Positions 9,112-17,596 of a DNA stretch of 41,624 nucleotides are shown here, one piece after another; within the stretch, counting starts at the first letter, position 1; every line of letters starts with the position of its first letter. The notes under the pieces are model-generated. The model saw nothing but the letters and a program-made list of their open reading frames with translations. It did not search any database and was not told where the DNA came from. A program made the position numbers and the translations under genes. Where the stretch lies: NCBI GenBank assembly GCA_017428265.1, contig JAFRRD010000008.1, forward strand, positions 1 to 41,624. The letters run 5' to 3'. This DNA is from Lachnospiraceae bacterium. Its GTDB lineage: Bacteria > Bacillota > Clostridia > Lachnospirales > Lachnospiraceae.

Positions 9112-11076
9112 ATGATGAAGGCACTGGGCGGGAGGCTTTTCAACGGCCGCTATAATCGCAAATGGACACTGGCGGTGTTCGACCTGATCTGCTGCATCCT
9201 GGTGGCTTTATTTTACTATGAACTGATCTACAAAGCCGCGTTCCGTGCGGCCCCGGCGGGCAGGAAAGCTTTCCTGCTGCAGGCAGGGCTGCAGACGGGG
9301 CTTGTTCTTTTGCTGCGCACGGTCTTCGGCATCTACGGCAACATCTGGCGCTACGATAACGCCAAGGCCTACCTGATGCTGGTCATCGCCGACGGCACCG
9401 CAACGACCGTGGCTTATGTGATCCTGCGCCTGACCGTCAAGGAACTGATCATCAGCAACTATCTCGGCGGAAAGCAGGCCATCATCATCGGTACGCTGAT
9501 CTGCCTGCTGGCGCTGTCCGCGCGCTTCGCCTACAGCGTGATGTACAAGCGCTACAACCGGCGAAGCCACGTCAAAGAGAAGACGCCTGTCGCGATCGTC
9601 GGCGCCGGACAGCTCGGCGTGCTGCTCGCGGAAGATCTGAAGGAAAATCCGAATTCAAGTTATAAACCGGCTTTCTTCATTGACAAGGACGACAACAAGG
9701 TCAATTACAACCTGGTGGACTGCCATGTCTATTCCGAGAAGGCAGGGGATGAGCGGATCCAGCTGGAACATATCCGGGACGTGATCATTGCGATCTCCAG
9801 TGCGGATGCGGAGAAACTGAGCCAGCTGTATCACCACTATTCGGATCTGGGCTGCCGGGTCAGGGTCTATGATACGCTGGTCAGCGCCGAAAGCTCGCAG
9901 CAGCGCGAAAAGCCGGCGATCCGTGATTTCACGGTCGAAGACCTGCTGTTCCGTTCGCCGCTCAATGTTGAATCCGAAGAAAGCTTTTCCTATTACCGAG
10001 GAAAGACCGTCATGGTCACGGGCGGCGGCGGTTCCATCGGTTCGGAACTCTGCCGTCAGCTGGTCAAATGCAAGCCGAAGAAACTCATCATTTTTGACAT
10101 TTACGAAAACAATGCCTATGACATCCAGCAGGAACTGGTACGCCGCTACGGCAGCGAACTGGACATGGAAGTGGTCATCGGCTCGGTGCGCGATGCGGCG
10201 CGGGTGAATGCGATCTGCAAGGAGTTCCGGCCGCAGGTGATCTTCCATGCCGCGGCGCACAAGCATGTGCCGCTGATGGAATACAGCGCCGGAGAGGCCG
10301 TCAAGAACAACGTCTGCGGCACCTACAACATGGCCAATGCCGCGGAACTGTGCGGGGCGGAGAAGTTCATCCTGATCTCCACGGACAAGGCGGTCAATCC
10401 CACGAATATCATGGGCGCCTCCAAGCGGATGTGCGAGATGATCGTGCAGAGCCGCACGGACAGCGCTACGAGCTTTGCCGCCGTGCGTTTCGGAAACGTG
10501 CTGGGCTCTAACGGCTCGGTGATCCCGCTGTTCAAGAAGCAGATCGCCGAAGGCGGGCCGGTCACGATCACGGACAAGCGGATCGTGCGTTATTTCATGA
10601 CGATCCCCGAGGCCACGCAGCTTGTGATGCAGGCCGGCGCTATGGCCAAGAACGGCGAACTGTACGTACTGGACATGGGCAAACCGGTGAAGATCTACGA
10701 CCTGGCGAAGGACGTCATCCGCATGAGCGGCCTGGAACCCGAAAAAGACATCGAGATCCGCGAGATCGGCCTGCGGCCCGGCGAGAAACTCTACGAAGAG
10801 CTGCTGATGAAGTCGGAAACGCTGTCCAAGACCGAAAACGATATGATCTTCATCGAGAAGGACAAACCCTACTCCCGCGCGGAAGTGGCGCGTAAGATGG
10901 AGATCCTGTGCAGCGCGATCGACGATTACGACATGGGTGGGAAGAGCATGAAGAAAGCCTTCAGCCTGGTGATCCCCACCTACCGTGAGGCCGAAGTGGT
11001 CAACCGGGAAGCGGAAAAAGCGCCGGAAATGAACGACGTCAATACGGCAGACGGACAGGAAGAGAAAAACGAATAG
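9112..11076 (+). CDS. CapD/WbpM-type nucleotide-sugar 4,6-dehydratase
   Basis: A 654-residue membrane enzyme of the polysaccharide-biosynthesis CapD family, which converts UDP-GlcNAc-type sugars to 4-keto-6-deoxy sugars for surface glycans. Four membrane segments lie in residues 18-145. A CoA-binding-like Rossmann follows (VAIVGAGQLG, about 160-169), then the catalytic extended SDR with TGGGGSIGSE (303-312). The TDK triad (424-426) and MGASK (434-438) show the Met-for-Tyr form known from WbpM-type dehydratases. The start is ATG 9112 with AAGGAT eight bases upstream. It is a single-gene unit with its own promoter and terminator. The short acidic C-terminal tail (after about 620) looks unstructured. 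Confidence 0.92.
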   Translation: MMKALGGRLFNGRYNRKWTLAVFDLICCILVALFYYELIYKAAFRAAPAGRKAFLLQAGLQTGLVLLLRTVFGIYGNIWRYDNAKAYLMLVIADGTATTVAYVILRLTVKELIISNYLGGKQAIIIGTLICLLALSARFAYSVMYKRYNRRSHVKEKTPVAIVGAGQLGVLLAEDLKENPNSSYKPAFFIDKDDNKVNYNLVDCHVYSEKAGDERIQLEHIRDVIIAISSADAEKLSQLYHHYSDLGCRVRVYDTLVSAESSQQREKPAIRDFTVEDLLFRSPLNVESEESFSYYRGKTVMVTGGGGSIGSELCRQLVKCKPKKLIIFDIYENNAYDIQQELVRRYGSELDMEVVIGSVRDAARVNAICKEFRPQVIFHAAAHKHVPLMEYSAGEAVKNNVCGTYNMANAAELCGAEKFILISTDKAVNPTNIMGASKRMCEMIVQSRTDSATSFAAVRFGNVLGSNGSVIPLFKKQIAEGGPVTITDKRIVRYFMTIPEATQLVMQAGAMAKNGELYVLDMGKPVKIYDLAKDVIRMSGLEPEKDIEIREIGLRPGEKLYEELLMKSETLSKTENDMIFIEKDKPYSRAEVARKMEILCSAIDDYDMGGKSMKKAFSLVIPTYREAEVVNREAEKAPEMNDVNTADGQEEKNE

Positions 11077-11092
11077 AATGATACGATAAAAA

Positions 11093-11129
11093 GACCGCCC
11101 GGGGCTTCTGAAGGAAGCACCGGGCGGTC
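11093..11129. terminator. bidirectional terminator between capD-like and GT4 genes
   Basis: GACCGCCCGG (11093-11102) pairs with CCGGGCGGTC (11120-11129), with an inner GCTTC/GAAGC extension. It lies between two converging genes and has A-rich sequence on the left side, so it can serve the minus-strand gene too. Confidence 0.75.
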
Positions 11130-11165
11130 CTGTTCTGTGAGGCAGTTATGCTGCGTGAGGCGGTT

Positions 11166-12542
11166 TCAGTCCAGGAAGAAGCGGCGGGCGGCCTCCTCAA
11201 CGGTGGCATCGTCCACCTGCATCGAATCGCCGAGCCCGTCAAAGGAAGCGTTCCGGATGAAGCCTGCGATGCGGTCCGCCGTCTGCCGGCGGCGGAGGGA
11301 GAGCTGGTTGTGAAGATCCAACACCCCGGCCATGCCGCTGTAGAAGATGTCGTCCGGCATTTCGTGCACGGGACAGCGGCCGGCCCGGTAGTTTTCCAGC
11401 ACCGTCTCATAGCGGCGCTCGGCAGCCGAGACGGCGTCATTCCAGGACAGATACAGATGCTCCTGTGCGCCGCGGCCGACCCGCTTCATCGTTTCCGGCT
11501 GCTGCAGGAGGCGGATCAGGACAGAGGCCATGGAGTCGGGATTTTCCTCGATGAAGAAGCTGCTCACGCCGTCTTCGGAATCCTCGGCAGCGCAGCTGCC
11601 TTCGACCAGGACGGCCGGCAGGGCACAGGCGGCGGCTTCACGGACCACGAGCCCGTTGGTGTCGAAGGTGGAAGGGAAGAGGAACAGATCGGCACGGCAG
11701 TACCAGGCGCGGACCTTTTCGCGGTCATAGACAGGATCCTCAAAGAAAACCAGGTCCGACAGGCCGAGACTTTCGGTATACCGAACGATCTCATCTTTCT
11801 CGATCCCGCCGCCCACGAAGACCATACGGAAGTCATGACCGGCTCCGCGGACCTTTTTGAGCGCGTCCAGCGTGATCCTGATCCCTTTGTACCACATCAT
11901 GCGCCCGAGATATAAGAAGACGGGAATGCCTTCCGGAAAGGAAAATTTTCCTGTCGTGTCTTCAATAAGCGGCCGTTCAACTCTTCCGAGAGGAAAGTCG
12001 ACGCCGTTCGGCATAACGATGCAGTCCCCTTGAAAGCCGTTCTTTTTCAGGTTTTCGCCGGCGCCGCGGCTCACGGTCCAGACCTCGTCCGCCGCAGCGA
12101 TATTGGCGATCAGGAACTTCAGCGCGCTTTCCTGCAGCAGCTTCGAGCGGATCGCATTCGCGATATCGATGTCATATTTCGTATGGTAGGTCATAATGAG
12201 GGGCACGTGCAGCTCGGCCCGGAGCGTCCGTGCCAGCATCTGGCTCGTGAAGGGGCAGTGGGAGTGCAGAAGGTCCGGCTTTGCGTCCTTCAGCTGCTGC
12301 ACAGCGTTCGCATCGAAAGGAAGCCCGGCACGGTAGCCGATCAGCTTCGCGGTGTCGAGGCTGGGATAGCGGATCACGGGGAAGGGAAGACCGCTGTCGT
12401 CGGCTTCCGGCACATAAGGGACCGCGGCCACCGCCCTGTGGCCGTGCGCGGTCAGATATCGGCCGTAGTTGACGACGGCCGTCGCAACGCCGTCGATCTG
12501 CGGCGGAAACGCATCATTCAGAAGACCGATAGTCAAGGACAT
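11166..12542 (-). CDS. GT4-family glycosyltransferase
   Basis: A 458-residue GT-B glycosyltransferase. The N-terminal acceptor domain begins MSLTIGLLNDAFPPQIDGVATAV, with the glycine-rich loop of this family, and contains HSHCPF and MTYHTKYD. The donor domain has LGRMMWYKGI and FPSTFDTNGLVVREAAAC, where the EX7E motif is D-X7-E, a variant seen in some GT4 enzymes. The C-terminal region after about 380 is an extra helical extension. Related enzymes glucosylate lipids or build cell-surface glycans at the inner membrane face. The acceptor here is unknown. ATG 12542 is preferred (GGGAGG five bases upstream) over a GTG six bases earlier. Confidence 0.85.
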   Translation of the reverse strand: MSLTIGLLNDAFPPQIDGVATAVVNYGRYLTAHGHRAVAAVPYVPEADDSGLPFPVIRYPSLDTAKLIGYRAGLPFDANAVQQLKDAKPDLLHSHCPFTSQMLARTLRAELHVPLIMTYHTKYDIDIANAIRSKLLQESALKFLIANIAAADEVWTVSRGAGENLKKNGFQGDCIVMPNGVDFPLGRVERPLIEDTTGKFSFPEGIPVFLYLGRMMWYKGIRITLDALKKVRGAGHDFRMVFVGGGIEKDEIVRYTESLGLSDLVFFEDPVYDREKVRAWYCRADLFLFPSTFDTNGLVVREAAACALPAVLVEGSCAAEDSEDGVSSFFIEENPDSMASVLIRLLQQPETMKRVGRGAQEHLYLSWNDAVSAAERRYETVLENYRAGRCPVHEMPDDIFYSGMAGVLDLHNQLSLRRRQTADRIAGFIRNASFDGLGDSMQVDDATVEEAARRFFLD

Positions 12543-12641
12543 AAGCACCTCCCGCCCGGAAAGGCCTGAGCTTCCTGCAACCGGAAAACCGGCCCCGGAC
12601 CTTAGGATTATACCACGTCTGCGTAAAAAAGGAAAATCTCC

Positions 12642-12671
12642 TTGTGCAGCCGTCCTTTTTTATGGTATAAA
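12642..12671 (+). promoter_or_regulatory. promoter candidate of kup
   Basis: TTGTGC (12642-12647), 18 bases, TATAAA (12666-12671). A divergent -10 for the GT4 gene (TATAAT on the minus strand, 12608-12613) lies about 30 bases away. No recognisable c-di-AMP riboswitch fits in the 70-base leader before the start at 12745. Confidence 0.55.
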
Positions 12672-12744
12672 AAAATCAGTTCTCGCTTTTCGCATGTCCG
12701 CATGCAGTGCGGCTGTCCGAAAAACGGGAAAGGATGTCTTCTCT

Positions 12745-14748
12745 ATGCACCAGACACAACACAAACGCAGCGCATTTACCGCATTTCTGCTGGCAATCGG
12801 CGTGGTCTTCGGCAACATTGCCTCCTCCCCGCTCTTTGTGATGAAAACGATCCTCCGCTACAACGGAGGCCTTTCGAACGTGTCCGAAGAATTCGTGCTC
12901 GGCGCACTGTCGCTGATCATCTGGACGCTGACGATCCTCGCGACGCTGAAATACATCTTCCTGGTCATGCGGGCGGACAACGGCGGCGAGGGCGGCATCT
13001 TTGCCCTCTATTTCATGGTGCGGCCGCATCAGGGAAAGCGGAAACTGCTCCGGATCCCGGCGATCGTCGGTGCGGGCATGCTGCTCGCCGACAGCATCAT
13101 TACCCCGTCCATTACCGTTACGAGCGCGGTCGAAGGGATGAAAACGGCGCCGGCAACCAGTGAGTTCCTCGGTGAGGGCGACGTGAAAAAGCTTCTGCTG
13201 ATCCTTGCCATCGTGCTGCTTTTATACATCAGCCAGGGCGTCGGCCGCAACCGCATCACGGTGGCGCTCGGCCCGATCGTTTTCCTCTGGCTCCTCTTTA
13301 TCGGCGGTGCGGGAACGGCCGTCCTGCTGCGGCATCCGGAGGTCCTCCGGGCCTTTGATCCGACCGTCGGCGTGCGCTTCCTCCTGAGCAACCTGAACAA
13401 TGCCGGCATCAGGCTGATGGGCGGCGTATTCCTGGTCGTCACCGGTGCTGAAGCATTCTACTCCGACATGGGTCATGCGGGACGCGACGCTTCGCGCGCC
13501 AGCTGGCCTTTCGTCAAGATCTGCCTGCTTCTGAGCTATCTGGGGCAGGGCGCCTATCTGCTGGATGCGGCGAAGGACAGTTCGCTGGCCGCCGTCGAAG
13601 ACTTCAATCCCTTCTTCTATATGCTTCCCGAGGCCATGCGCCCCGTGGCCGTGATCCTGGCCGTCCTGGTCGCCTTCGCGGTCTCGCACACCGTCGTGGT
13701 CAGCGCCTTCACCATGGTCTCCCAGGCCATGCGCCGCGAAGTCCTGCCGCACACGGAGACCCTTTACTCCCCGCGCCATGAGGGCAGCGTCTTCATCCCT
13801 TCGGTGAACCGCCTGCTCTTTGTCGGCTGCGTCTTCGTGGTCCTGTTTTTCCGCAGCAGCACGCGCATGGAGAATGCCTACGGCCTGGCCATTGCCGTTG
13901 CTATGCTGATGACGACGATCCTTCTGTCCGTCTACCTATGGAAGGTGAAGAAGAGACCGCTCCTGTCGGTCGTCTGCACCTTGCTCATCGGCGGGCTGGA
14001 ACTCGTATGCATCAAGGGCAGCAGCCACAAATTCATGGACGGCGGCTACATTTCAGAAGGGCTGGCCCTGATCCTGATCATCCTCATGCTGGTCTGGAAA
14101 TACGGCTGCCTTCTGGAGCGGCAGTACACCCGCAGGGTCCCGCTGGCGGATTATGTCGGCAAACTTAAGGCACTGAAGGCGGATGAGAGCATCCCTCTCA
14201 CCGCGGACAACATCGTCTACGTCTGCTACGGCGACGACATCGACCGGGTGGACCACGACGTGCTCTATTCGCTTCTCGACAAGGACGTCAAGCGCGCGCA
14301 GGCCTTCTGGTTCATCAAGATCAATGTGCTGGACGTGCCGCGGGGCCAGGAATATGAACTGAAGACTTACGGAACGGACTGCATCTTCCGGGTCATGCTG
14401 AACCTCGGCTTTGAAGAAGAGCAGAGCATCAATCTGTATCTGCGCAGGATCGTCGAAGAACTGGTGGAGAGCGGGGAGATGCCGAAGCAGCGCCGCCGCT
14501 TCTCCGTTTATGACAATGACCGGGTGGGTGATTTCAAATTCGTGTTCATCCGGAAGAAGATCCCGATGAAGAGCGGCCTTCCGGCCTGGCAGGACCTGAT
14601 CCTCCGGGGCAAATACCTGCTTCGCGACCTGGCCGGGAAGGAAGAGCAGTGGTACGGCCTGGATACGGCCGTGCTGATCCATGAAACGGTACCGCTGTAT
14701 ATTTCGGAAAAACGCATGAATGACGTTGAACTGACGCGGAAGAAGTAA
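12745..14748 (+). CDS. kup: Kup-family potassium transporter
   Basis: A 667-residue K+ uptake protein of the KUP/HAK/KT family. The N-terminal segment AIGVVFGNIASSPLFVMKTI matches the family hallmark before TM1. About 12 membrane segments extend to residue 455, with NGGEGGIFALY and MLLADSIITPSITVTSAVEG typical of TM2-TM3. A soluble C-terminal domain of about 200 residues follows. The ATG at 12745 gives the family's usual N-terminus and has GGGAAAGGA upstream, while longer upstream reading frames overlap the divergent promoter region. Glycine-rich GVVYGD of many Kup proteins is GVVFGN here. It is followed 19 bases later by a MATE exporter, likely on the same transcript. Confidence 0.9.
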   Translation: MHQTQHKRSAFTAFLLAIGVVFGNIASSPLFVMKTILRYNGGLSNVSEEFVLGALSLIIWTLTILATLKYIFLVMRADNGGEGGIFALYFMVRPHQGKRKLLRIPAIVGAGMLLADSIITPSITVTSAVEGMKTAPATSEFLGEGDVKKLLLILAIVLLLYISQGVGRNRITVALGPIVFLWLLFIGGAGTAVLLRHPEVLRAFDPTVGVRFLLSNLNNAGIRLMGGVFLVVTGAEAFYSDMGHAGRDASRASWPFVKICLLLSYLGQGAYLLDAAKDSSLAAVEDFNPFFYMLPEAMRPVAVILAVLVAFAVSHTVVVSAFTMVSQAMRREVLPHTETLYSPRHEGSVFIPSVNRLLFVGCVFVVLFFRSSTRMENAYGLAIAVAMLMTTILLSVYLWKVKKRPLLSVVCTLLIGGLELVCIKGSSHKFMDGGYISEGLALILIILMLVWKYGCLLERQYTRRVPLADYVGKLKALKADESIPLTADNIVYVCYGDDIDRVDHDVLYSLLDKDVKRAQAFWFIKINVLDVPRGQEYELKTYGTDCIFRVMLNLGFEEEQSINLYLRRIVEELVESGEMPKQRRRFSVYDNDRVGDFKFVFIRKKIPMKSGLPAWQDLILRGKYLLRDLAGKEEQWYGLDTAVLIHETVPLYISEKRMNDVELTRKK

Positions 14749-14767
14749 CAGGCCGCGTAAGGACAGA

Positions 14768-16165
14768 ATGCAGAATCAGCAGCAGAAAACGATCAATTTT
14801 ACGACAGGCGGGGTCATCGGCAAGCTGATCCTCTTTGCCGTACCGATCATTATCAGCGAGCTGCTGCAGAATCTTTACAACAGCGTGGACTCGATCGTCG
14901 TCGGGCGTTTCGTCAGCGATGCGGCCCTGGCGGCGGTCAGCGTCTGCACACCCATCGTCCAGCTGATGGTGGGCTTTTTCAACGGCATGTCGATCGGCAA
15001 CACGGTGGTCACGGCCAAGGCCTTCGGGAGCGGTGACGAAGAGGCGACGAAGCGGGCGGTCCGCTATGCCTTTTCCTTCTCAATCGCGCTCGGCGTCGTT
15101 GTGTCCGTCCTCGGGATCCTCCTGGCTCCGGTCCTGTTGGATCTGACCGGCTGCAACGCGGACATCTACGGCGAGGCGATCACCTACCTTCGGATCTATC
15201 TGGCCGGCCTGATGTTCACGGTCATCTACAACTGCGGAACGGGCATCCTCCGTGCGATCGGGGATTCCCGCACGCCGCTTTACATTCTTGCGGTAACGAG
15301 CGTCCTGAATATCATTCTGGACGTTCTTTTCGTGGCTGTCTTCGGCTGGGGTACGGCCGGCGTCGGCATCGCGACGATCCTTGCGCAGGGTCTGTCCATG
15401 CTGCTCGTGGCGATCGTGCTGCGGCGCCGCATCAAGGCGCCGTGCATCGCCATGAAGGAGACCTGGACGGACGGCCGGAAAACGGTGCTGTCTTCCGTCC
15501 GGATCGGCTTTTCCGCCGGCCTGCAGAACGCTCTGATCTCATTTTCCAATATCTTTGTCTGGTCCTACATCAACCGTTTCCCGACAAGCGTTGCGGCAGG
15601 TATCGGCGCGGCCAACAAGGTCGATCGCTTTGCGGTCCTGCCGTGCAAATCGCTGGCCATGACGACCACGACATTCGTCAGCCAGAACCTCGGTGCGCGG
15701 AATAATAAGCGGGCGAGAAAAGGGTTCTGGTACGGTTTCGGCCTCTGCGCCGCCGTCACGCTGCCTATTGCCGCGGTGCTGCGGGCTTTTGCCGAAACAG
15801 CTGTCGGGATCTTCAGCAAGGACGCGGCCGTGATCGAGGCCGGGGCCGGAATGACCCGTTTTCTGACACTCTTTTATATCATCATCGTGCTCCGTGAGGT
15901 CCTGCTCGGATACCTGCGGGGCTACGGCAGGAGCCGCATGCCCATGATTCTCACCCTGACCGGGATGGTCGTGCTGCGGCAGATCTATCTGGCCGTCGCG
16001 ACGGCACGGGATCCGTCCTCTCTGCAGATCGTTTACAACAGTTTCCCGCTCGGCTGGGCGGCGGCAACGGTCCTGCTTCTGGCCTACACGGCAGTCGTCA
16101 TCCGGAAGATGTGGCGGGACGCGGAAGAAGAGGGGGGCGGCGCGGAGACCGCCGAAGAAACGTGA
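14768..16165 (+). CDS. MATE-family efflux transporter
   Basis: A 465-residue multidrug/toxin extrusion protein with 12 predicted membrane helices in two repeats. The first repeat contains PIIISELLQNLYNSVDSIVVGRF, the second SFSNIFVWSYINRFPTSVAAGIGAANKVD and MTTTTFVSQNLGARN, both standard for NorM/DinF-type exporters that use a Na+ or H+ gradient. Length is normal. AAGGACAG lies just before the ATG. Its substrate cannot be inferred; the downstream promoter at 16173 separates it from the next gene. Confidence 0.92.
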   Translation: MQNQQQKTINFTTGGVIGKLILFAVPIIISELLQNLYNSVDSIVVGRFVSDAALAAVSVCTPIVQLMVGFFNGMSIGNTVVTAKAFGSGDEEATKRAVRYAFSFSIALGVVVSVLGILLAPVLLDLTGCNADIYGEAITYLRIYLAGLMFTVIYNCGTGILRAIGDSRTPLYILAVTSVLNIILDVLFVAVFGWGTAGVGIATILAQGLSMLLVAIVLRRRIKAPCIAMKETWTDGRKTVLSSVRIGFSAGLQNALISFSNIFVWSYINRFPTSVAAGIGAANKVDRFAVLPCKSLAMTTTTFVSQNLGARNNKRARKGFWYGFGLCAAVTLPIAAVLRAFAETAVGIFSKDAAVIEAGAGMTRFLTLFYIIIVLREVLLGYLRGYGRSRMPMILTLTGMVVLRQIYLAVATARDPSSLQIVYNSFPLGWAAATVLLLAYTAVVIRKMWRDAEEEGGGAETAEET

Positions 16166-16172
16166 CCTCTTA

Positions 16173-16201
16173 TTGACTTTACGGCGGGACAAGCCTATAA
16201 T
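16173..16201 (+). promoter_or_regulatory. sigma-A promoter of the CD0519-type gene
   Basis: TTGACT (16173-16178), exactly 17 bases, TATAAT (16196-16201). Confidence 0.87.
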
Positions 16202-16203
16202 TG

Positions 16204-16293
16204 CTTTGCTCAGAGCAGTTCGGAGCAAAGAATAAATAAAACGCTCAGCCCCGGCACCGCAATTACGGTGCAGGCAGCTGCGAAGGCAGGAAG
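16204..16293 (+). promoter_or_regulatory. structured 5' leader of the CD0519-type gene
   Basis: Right after the promoter is an 8-bp stem, CTTTGCTC (16204-16211) with GAGCAAAG (16223-16230). After an A-rich link comes a second hairpin, GCACCG-CAATTA-CGGTGC. GCAGCTGC and AAGGCAGGAAG follow, ending at the ribosome binding site. It could be an attenuator or a small riboswitch; I do not recognise a known class. Confidence 0.35.
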
Positions 16294-17445
16294 ATGAAGA
16301 AGAAGGCTATCGGCGTCGAGAACTTTGTGTTTCTCGTGTGTTTTGTGGCATTTTTTGCCGCATTCGGCTGGAAAATGGGGCTGATGAATGCGATCAATAC
16401 CATGATCAACACGGCCTATTCCCTTTTAATTGAAACGGTCTTTTATCTGATGGCGATGTGCGTGATCATGGGGGCGGTCTCCTCCCTGTTCACGGAGTTC
16501 GGCATCATTTCTTTATTCAACCGTTTGCTTTATCCTTTGATGCGGCCCGTCTACGACCTGCCCGGCGCGGCCTCGGTCGGGATCATCACGACCTTCCTTT
16601 CGGACAATCCGGCGGTCCTCACGCTCGCGGACGACAAATACTTCCGCAGCTTTTTCAAACGCTACCAGTTCCCGGCCCTGACGAACCTTGCGACGGCTTT
16701 CGGCATGGGCATGATCGTCTGCACCTATATGCTGGGGCTTTCGGGCCTGGGCGGCGAAAACTTCGGAACGGCGGTGCTGATCGGCCTCATCGGTGCGGTG
16801 CTCGGGAGCATCGTCAGCACGCGGCTCATGGTCGCCTTCTCGGCGAAGCAGTACGGCAGGGACGCCTGGATGCCGGAGCATGAAGAAGGCGTGGACCAAA
16901 AAAAGGAGCAGCTGCGGCCTGTCCGTGAGGGCAATGTCGCATACCGCTTCCTTTCGGCGATCCTGGACGGCGGGAAATCCGGCGTCAAGATGGGTTTTGA
17001 GATCATTCCGGGCGTGCTTCTCATCTGCACGCTGGTACTGATGATGACGAACGGCATGCCCGAAGGGGGCTATACCGGTGCGGCCTACGAAGGTGTCGCG
17101 CTCCTGCCGGCGCTTGCCGGAAAGATCGATTTCATCTTAAAGCCGCTGTTCGGCTTTACCTCCCCGGAGGCAATCGGCGTGCCGATCACGGCGCTCGGCG
17201 CAGCCGGCGCGTCCCTGACCATGGCCAGACAGCTCGTCGTCACGAAGCTCATCGGTGCGAACGACATCGCCGTCTTCACGGCCATGTGCATGTGCTGGAG
17301 CGGGTACCTGAGCACCCACGTTTCCATGATGAGCACGATCGGATGCACCGAAATGACCGGCAAGGCCCTGATCAGCCACACGGTCGGCGGCCTTGTCGCC
17401 GGCATCGCCGCCCATTGGTTATTTGTTCTGGCCGGTCTGTTCTGA
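16294..17445 (+). CDS. CD0519/CD1768-family membrane protein (nucleoside-recognition/GATE-like)
   Basis: A 383-residue polytopic membrane protein with about nine to ten hydrophobic segments. It resembles the clostridial CD0519/CD1768 family, whose members carry gate/nucleoside-recognition-type domains and may transport an unknown solute. Visible landmarks are FLSDNPAVLTLADDKYFRSFFKRYQ in the first half and GFTSPEAIGVPITALGAAGASLTMARQLV plus WSGYLSTHVSMMSTIGCTEM in the second. Function is not established for the family. Its last 27 bases overlap the 3' end of the convergent Cys-rich gene on the other strand. Confidence 0.75.
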   Translation: MKKKAIGVENFVFLVCFVAFFAAFGWKMGLMNAINTMINTAYSLLIETVFYLMAMCVIMGAVSSLFTEFGIISLFNRLLYPLMRPVYDLPGAASVGIITTFLSDNPAVLTLADDKYFRSFFKRYQFPALTNLATAFGMGMIVCTYMLGLSGLGGENFGTAVLIGLIGAVLGSIVSTRLMVAFSAKQYGRDAWMPEHEEGVDQKKEQLRPVREGNVAYRFLSAILDGGKSGVKMGFEIIPGVLLICTLVLMMTNGMPEGGYTGAAYEGVALLPALAGKIDFILKPLFGFTSPEAIGVPITALGAAGASLTMARQLVVTKLIGANDIAVFTAMCMCWSGYLSTHVSMMSTIGCTEMTGKALISHTVGGLVAGIAAHWLFVLAGLF

Positions 17446-17586
17446 CCGCCTTGATGTACAGCTTGCCTGACAATCCGCGCAGCCGCAGCCACAGCCGCCG
17501 CTGCGCTTTTTTTTGTGCAGATGGCGGAGGGCCAGGAAGGCAGCCCCCGCAATGATGACGATGAGGATGATATCGACGGGACCCAT
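17419..17586 (-). CDS. FeoB-associated Cys-rich membrane protein
   Basis: A 55-residue protein with one N-terminal membrane helix (VDIILIVIIAGAAFLALRHL), a basic KKKR stop, and a C-terminal Cys cluster (CGCGCADCQASC). This is the FeoB-associated Cys-rich family (sometimes FeoC-like in role), thought to assist ferrous iron uptake. AAGGAGGG lies four to five bases before ATG 17586, which fixes the start; a longer frame starting inside feoB is rejected. It begins ten bases after the feoAB stop, so it is co-transcribed. Confidence 0.85.
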   Translation of the reverse strand: MGPVDIILIVIIAGAAFLALRHLHKKKRSGGCGCGCADCQASCTSRRSEQTGQNK

Positions 17587-17596
17587 TTTTCCCTCC

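Noticed and set aside
12600-12744. c-di-AMP riboswitch before kup
   Set aside because: The leader after the promoter is only about 70 bases and lacks the long conserved ydaO-type architecture.
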